Shown here piece after piece: positions 1 to 20,513 of a stretch of 20,513 nt of DNA. Under the pieces are notes generated by a model, which was not told where the DNA came from, searched no databases, and worked only from the letters and a program-made list of their open reading frames with translations. The stretch spans positions 1 through 20,513 of the forward strand of contig JAAAKB020181543.1 in assembly GCA_010014835.2 (NCBI GenBank), in the 5' to 3' direction. The translations under genes and the position numbers were made by a program. Every line of letters starts with the position of its first letter. The first letter of the stretch is position 1. Source of the stretch: Apostichopus leukothele (lineage: Eukaryota > Echinodermata > Holothuroidea > Aspidochirotida > Stichopodidae).

Positions 1-105
1 GTCCGAAGGACTACCAAGCACACAACATTTTGAAAGATTTGGTAGTCCGACGTAATTTCTAGTCGTCTCGGACGACCAGACGACCGTGAAAATCCTACAC
101 TGACA
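1..105. repeat. Clipped GC-rich repeat with two hairpins
   Basis: The first hundred bases are richer in G+C and CpG than the surroundings. A perfect 10-bp inverted pair, GGACTACCAA (8-17) and TTGGTAGTCC (39-48), flanks a 21-base loop. It is followed by GTCGTC-TCG-GACGAC (63-77) and another GACGAC. The pattern looks like the end of a DNA transposon or other structured repeat cut by the window edge. No family is recognised. Confidence 0.4.
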
Positions 106-435
106 TGTACTTCTTGAGTATCAATATGTACACACAAGCATAGTGGTATACAAACATGCCACCTTTAAGCATACCAAAAGACTAACATGAGAAAATTCTA
201 ACCTTAAATAAAAAATAAAGTGATTGGTTCAAGCTTCTCAAGAACATTCCAGTGATAGTAAGTAACAATCTACTTTCCCATGTTCCATTCCAATGGTATG
301 TATCGTGAGTAGATCCCACCTCCAACATTCCGTCAATTTAATTTCTTATAGTGGGGGGCTAATTATCTATAGAGTTAGTATAGTCAGTACCCTGGACTCA
401 CATTCAGTTCACACAGTTACTCTAATAATATCTTG
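106..435. other. Gene-free stretch, nothing recognised
   Basis: AT-rich sequence with no long frame, no exon-like splice pair fitting TTLL5 and no obvious repeat. Confidence 0.5.
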
Positions 436-663
436 TTAGAAGATTAAATGGTTTCTCTTATAGCTGGCACTGCACCAGGATGTACTTTTCTTGGGTTCAT
501 AACCGGTTGATTTCCCGAGGGGCCCTTGCCGGGCCGATTCATCACGTTTTAATACCATCAATGTGAGTCTTGCCTTGACATCGCCCACCACTGGAAACAT
601 TCTTACAATGGCTCTTAGGGGCATGGCTGCTGCAAAGCTGAAACCACCTGGTATTTCATCAGA
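436..663 (-). other. GC-richer segment with a minus-strand ORF of unknown nature
   Basis: A local rise in G+C spans about 470-660. On the minus strand an open frame runs from about LIESDEIPGGFSFAAAMPLR through AIVRMFPVVGDVKARLTLMV to a stop after NHLIF. A TTTAG at 664-668 could act as an acceptor. It matches no TTLL5 block expected next (no ELVVRFLKRA). It may be a fragment of another gene, a decayed repeat or chance; I do not recognise it. Confidence 0.25.
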
Positions 664-2014
664 TTCTATTAGCTAAAGAATTGTTATTTCACAAACTAGC
701 ATTTTAAATAAAGGCCATAATCCCAGGCTACACTTTTCAAGCTGGGTTCACCCAATCGATGATGATGTGTCAGCCACCACAGGCAGAATCTTTGTTACCC
801 TCCTAATTTGAAGACATGGGGGGCCAAATGTGACATGCCCTGATGCACTAACATTGAACTTTTAACCCATCCTGGAAACTTAAGGACTTTCATGTCTGCT
901 TTCAGATTAATTCCAGAGAGCTGTAAAATTGAAGAAACTACCAGAAAGGTTTGGAAGATGAATGTTAAACTTAGCATGCTGGAGGCCACTATCAGGTCCG
1001 ATATGTGACCCTCTTAAACCTCTTAATTCCGTTTGATTTTCATTTGGTGGATATGTCATAAACAGAAATATGATCTTTTCATCCCAACATTGTCACCTTC
1101 AGTCACACTTAAATGTTGATTATAATTCCCGTAGACTCTACAGGAATACACGCTGACTTGCACAACAGGAATTCTTCATGTTTGATGAACTTAGTCTCTC
1201 TTTTGCAGCTGCTTGGATTTTCCATCAATTCTTGACTGTTTTACAAACACTACCAGTACCTTAATAACTTGAATGTAAATGGACAAACTAAGAAAGCAGC
1301 TGCTTCAACTACTTCAGTACATAAATGTCAAGGAGTGAGTTTACAATCACTTTTTAATAATTCTAAAAAATTTCACCCAAGCTCTCCATCATAGCACATT
1401 AATCGCAAAGATTTACACCATTTTCCATCACTATTTGGAATGAAGCTTAAATAGCCAAGCTAATAAACTGCACTGTTTTGAGGCTCTTGGCCTCTTGCCA
1501 TATTGCGATTTATTTATAAATCAATGCAGAAAGCTGCTTTAAGTTTAAAAAAGACACAACCGTTTTGGAGCAACCAAATCCATTTACATCATAATTTCAT
1601 GTCTAGTATACACTAGTATACACATGGATACTTCATCTGTTACATAAGAAATAATTAACACAACACCCAAGATGGATTTAGGGGAAATAAAGTTACCTGA
1701 TTTCTGGCTATAAAATGTGAAGTAAGTCTTATCTATATACTAGCCATGAAAGTGTACAAATCTCATTTCCCTTAGTAAAATTGATAACATCAGTAAAATG
1801 TAATAATGTACATTAAACATGAATAAAGGAAAATTTAAGTTAAAATTGTGAGTAGATTAATCACTGTCATCATAAAGCTTTTCATTCCAAATTTCCAACA
1901 GATTTTCTCAAAATTCTAGAAATCAAGGCATACCAATCTTTGGGTGCAAGTAAATTATATGTATAAAACACAGCAAGGGAAATGAGCCTATTAGTGTGCG
2001 TCTTGCATTTAAAA
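664..2014. other. Gene-free stretch, nothing firm
   Basis: AT-rich sequence. The 64-residue minus-strand frame at 795-989 has no family resemblance. A 17-base string with the palindrome AAGCAGCTGCTT (about 1297-1313) recurs near 7077-7093, suggesting an old dispersed repeat. No TTLL5 exon could be found. Confidence 0.4.
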
Positions 2015-2912
2015 AAGCAACTCTACCCACCCAGTCAAACTCAGAACTATGATATAGCATTAATAAGCAACTCTACCCACCCAGTCAAACTCAGTAGTTA
2101 TAGCATTAATAAGCAACTCTACCCACCCAGCCAAACTCAGAACTATGATATAGCATTAATAAGCAGCTCTACCCACCCAGTCAAACTCAGCACTTTGTTA
2201 TAGCATTAATAAGCAACTCTACCCACCCAGCCAAACTTAGTACTACGTTATAGCATTAATAAGCAACTCTACCCACCCAGTCAAACTCAGTAGTTATGTT
2301 ATAGCATTAATAAGCAACTCTACCCAACCAGCCAAACTCAGTACTATGTTATAGCATTAACGGGCAAGTCTACCCACCCAGTCAAACTCAGCACTTTGTT
2401 ATAGCATTAACAAGCAACTCTACCCACCCAGTCAAACTCAGTACTATGTTATAGCATTAATAAGCAACTCTACCAAGCCAGTCAAACCCAGTATTATTTT
2501 ATAGCATTAACAAGCAACTCTACCCACCCAGTCAAACTCAGCACTTTGTTATAGCATTAATAAGCAACTCTACCAAGCCAGTCAAACCCAGTATTATTTT
2601 ATAGCATTAATAAGCAACTCTCTCTACCAAGCCAGTCAAACTCAGTATAATGTTATAGCATTAACAAGCAACTCTACCCATCCAGTCAAACTCAGCACTT
2701 TGTTATAGCATTAATAAGCAACTCTACCCATCCAGTCAAACTCAGCACTTTGTTATAGCATTAATAAGCACCTCTACCCACCCAGCCAAACTTAGTACTA
2801 CGTTATAGCATTAATAATCAACTCTACCCAGCCAGTCAAACTCAGTACTAAGTTATAGCATTAATAAGCACCTCTACCGAGCCAGTCAAACTCAGTATTA
2901 TGTTATAGCATT
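2015..2912. repeat. 50-bp minisatellite, 18 copies
   Basis: Units start at 2015, 2065, 2111, 2161, 2211, 2261, 2312, 2362, 2412, 2462, 2512, 2562, 2612, 2666, 2716, 2766, 2816 and 2866. The period is almost always 50 bp, with a core of AAGCAACTCTACCCACCCAG followed by a TCAAACTCAG part and a TTATAGCATTAAT tail. Variants (GCACTTTG, GTACTATG, GTATTATTTT; ACCCACCCAG or ACCAAGCCAG) recur in mixed order, including a 100-bp dimer pattern at 2462-2611. This indicates unequal exchange or slippage. The 73-residue plus-strand frame over its start is an artefact. Confidence 0.97.
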
Positions 2913-3221
2913 GACTAAAAAATTGATATCCATCCTTTGGAAGTTTAATTTTAGGGTCACACTAAATGGTCCATATAAACTATTTGTGATGGATTAGTAA
3001 AGAGGTGGTCAAAGCACAGATTAAATAAGAATGCCCTGGATTCATAATTCTGACCAAGTCCAGGGCACCAATGTTTCATTTGGGTCCATGATCCAAACTA
3101 ACAGCCCTTCATTGAAAAGATACTGGTTATGAATTTTAAAAGGACTTACTAAAACAAAGAACCAGTTGGCCTGAAACAAGACTTGACTAATTCATAGGCA
3201 ATGAGGAGAGAAGTTACTTAC
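2913..3221. other. TTLL5 intron sequence after exon O, with a hairpin
   Basis: AT-rich sequence. It holds a perfect 9-bp inverted pair, TGCCCTGGA (3032-3040) and TCCAGGGCA (3059-3067), with an 18-base loop. Nothing else was recognised. Confidence 0.45.
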
Positions 3222-20145
<16,924 letters not shown>

Positions 20146-20513
20146 CTATAAGAAATACAAAGAAAAATATGAAATAAATTTGACTTGATACTTTGCTGCA
20201 CCTATGTAACATGAATATTCTTCTATACTAGCAGTAATAGTATGGAATATTATAGTATACAACAGGCATATTACTATCAAACACATAGAAACCACTACTA
20301 GACTTCTACATGATACAATATTACACTAAATGCCAAACTGCCTAGCCTTTAAACACACTAAAACATTACAAGGTTGAATTGGTAGAAATATGTTATGAAT
20401 ATTTACAGTTTTCAAAAATTACTCTTAAAGGATTGATTCAGGTGTTTGACATGTCTATTTTGTATGAAAGAGCACAAAAAGACAAAAAGAACAGTGAAGA
20501 AACTACCATGATA
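20146..20513. other. TTLL5 intron upstream of exon A (clipped)
   Basis: AT-rich intron sequence running off the window. The upstream core exon is not present here. Confidence 0.75.

Noticed and set aside
1982-2203. 73-residue plus-strand frame
   Set aside because: It is made of the 50-bp minisatellite; the repeated peptide is a by-product.

Overview
The window is animal nuclear DNA: AT-rich, with no dense open reading frames, GT-AG introns of about 0.3 to 3 kb, three intronic minisatellites, a tRNA-derived SINE and a small inverted-repeat transposon. It looks like a non-vertebrate metazoan. The one gene is alignable through its core with human TTLL5, but I cannot name the clade from sequence alone.

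Fifteen consecutive minus-strand exons (20145 down to 3222) join into one open frame of 594 codons. Every junction has a GT donor and an AG acceptor, and all phases agree. The product is an internal part of TTLL5, a tubulin polyglutamylase: the second half of the ATP-grasp/TTL catalytic core (20145-14213), the conserved post-core microtubule-binding region (10161-9031), a basic/serine-rich linker (7009-5663), a long low-complexity exon (4551-4116), and a conserved downstream helix-like segment (3342-3222). The first exons lie right of the window. The 3' part lies left of 3222: the expected next block after DEQM (ELVVRFLKRA-like) is not found in 1-3221. No other protein gene is supported.

Non-coding layout, left to right: a clipped GC-rich repeat with hairpins at 1-105; a GC-richer stretch with an unexplained ORF (about 436-663); an 18-copy 50-bp minisatellite (2015-2912); a G-quadruplex-type tract on the transcribed-sense strand (5299-5332); a CA/TG-rich microsatellite (about 6236-6375); an 80-bp duplication (8196-8356); a 9-copy 38-bp minisatellite (8448-8776); a 468-bp terminal-inverted-repeat element (9164-9631); a 6-copy 35-bp minisatellite (10594-10804); a perfect 56-bp tandem duplication carrying a nuclear-receptor-type palindrome (11319-11430); a tRNA-Thr-like SINE (about 11862-12010); a nested 11/33-bp repeat (14539-14604); a 72-bp duplication (17114-17268); and a decayed partial copy of a TTLL5 exon (17319-17379).

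The most interesting points are a 27-nt frame-preserving microexon (13212-13238), the mutated partial exon duplicate beside exon 17404-17495, and the density of unrelated tandem arrays inside one gene. I found no virus-derived element, CRISPR array or operon-like system. I do not see a previously undescribed biological system, only an interesting repeat-rich locus.
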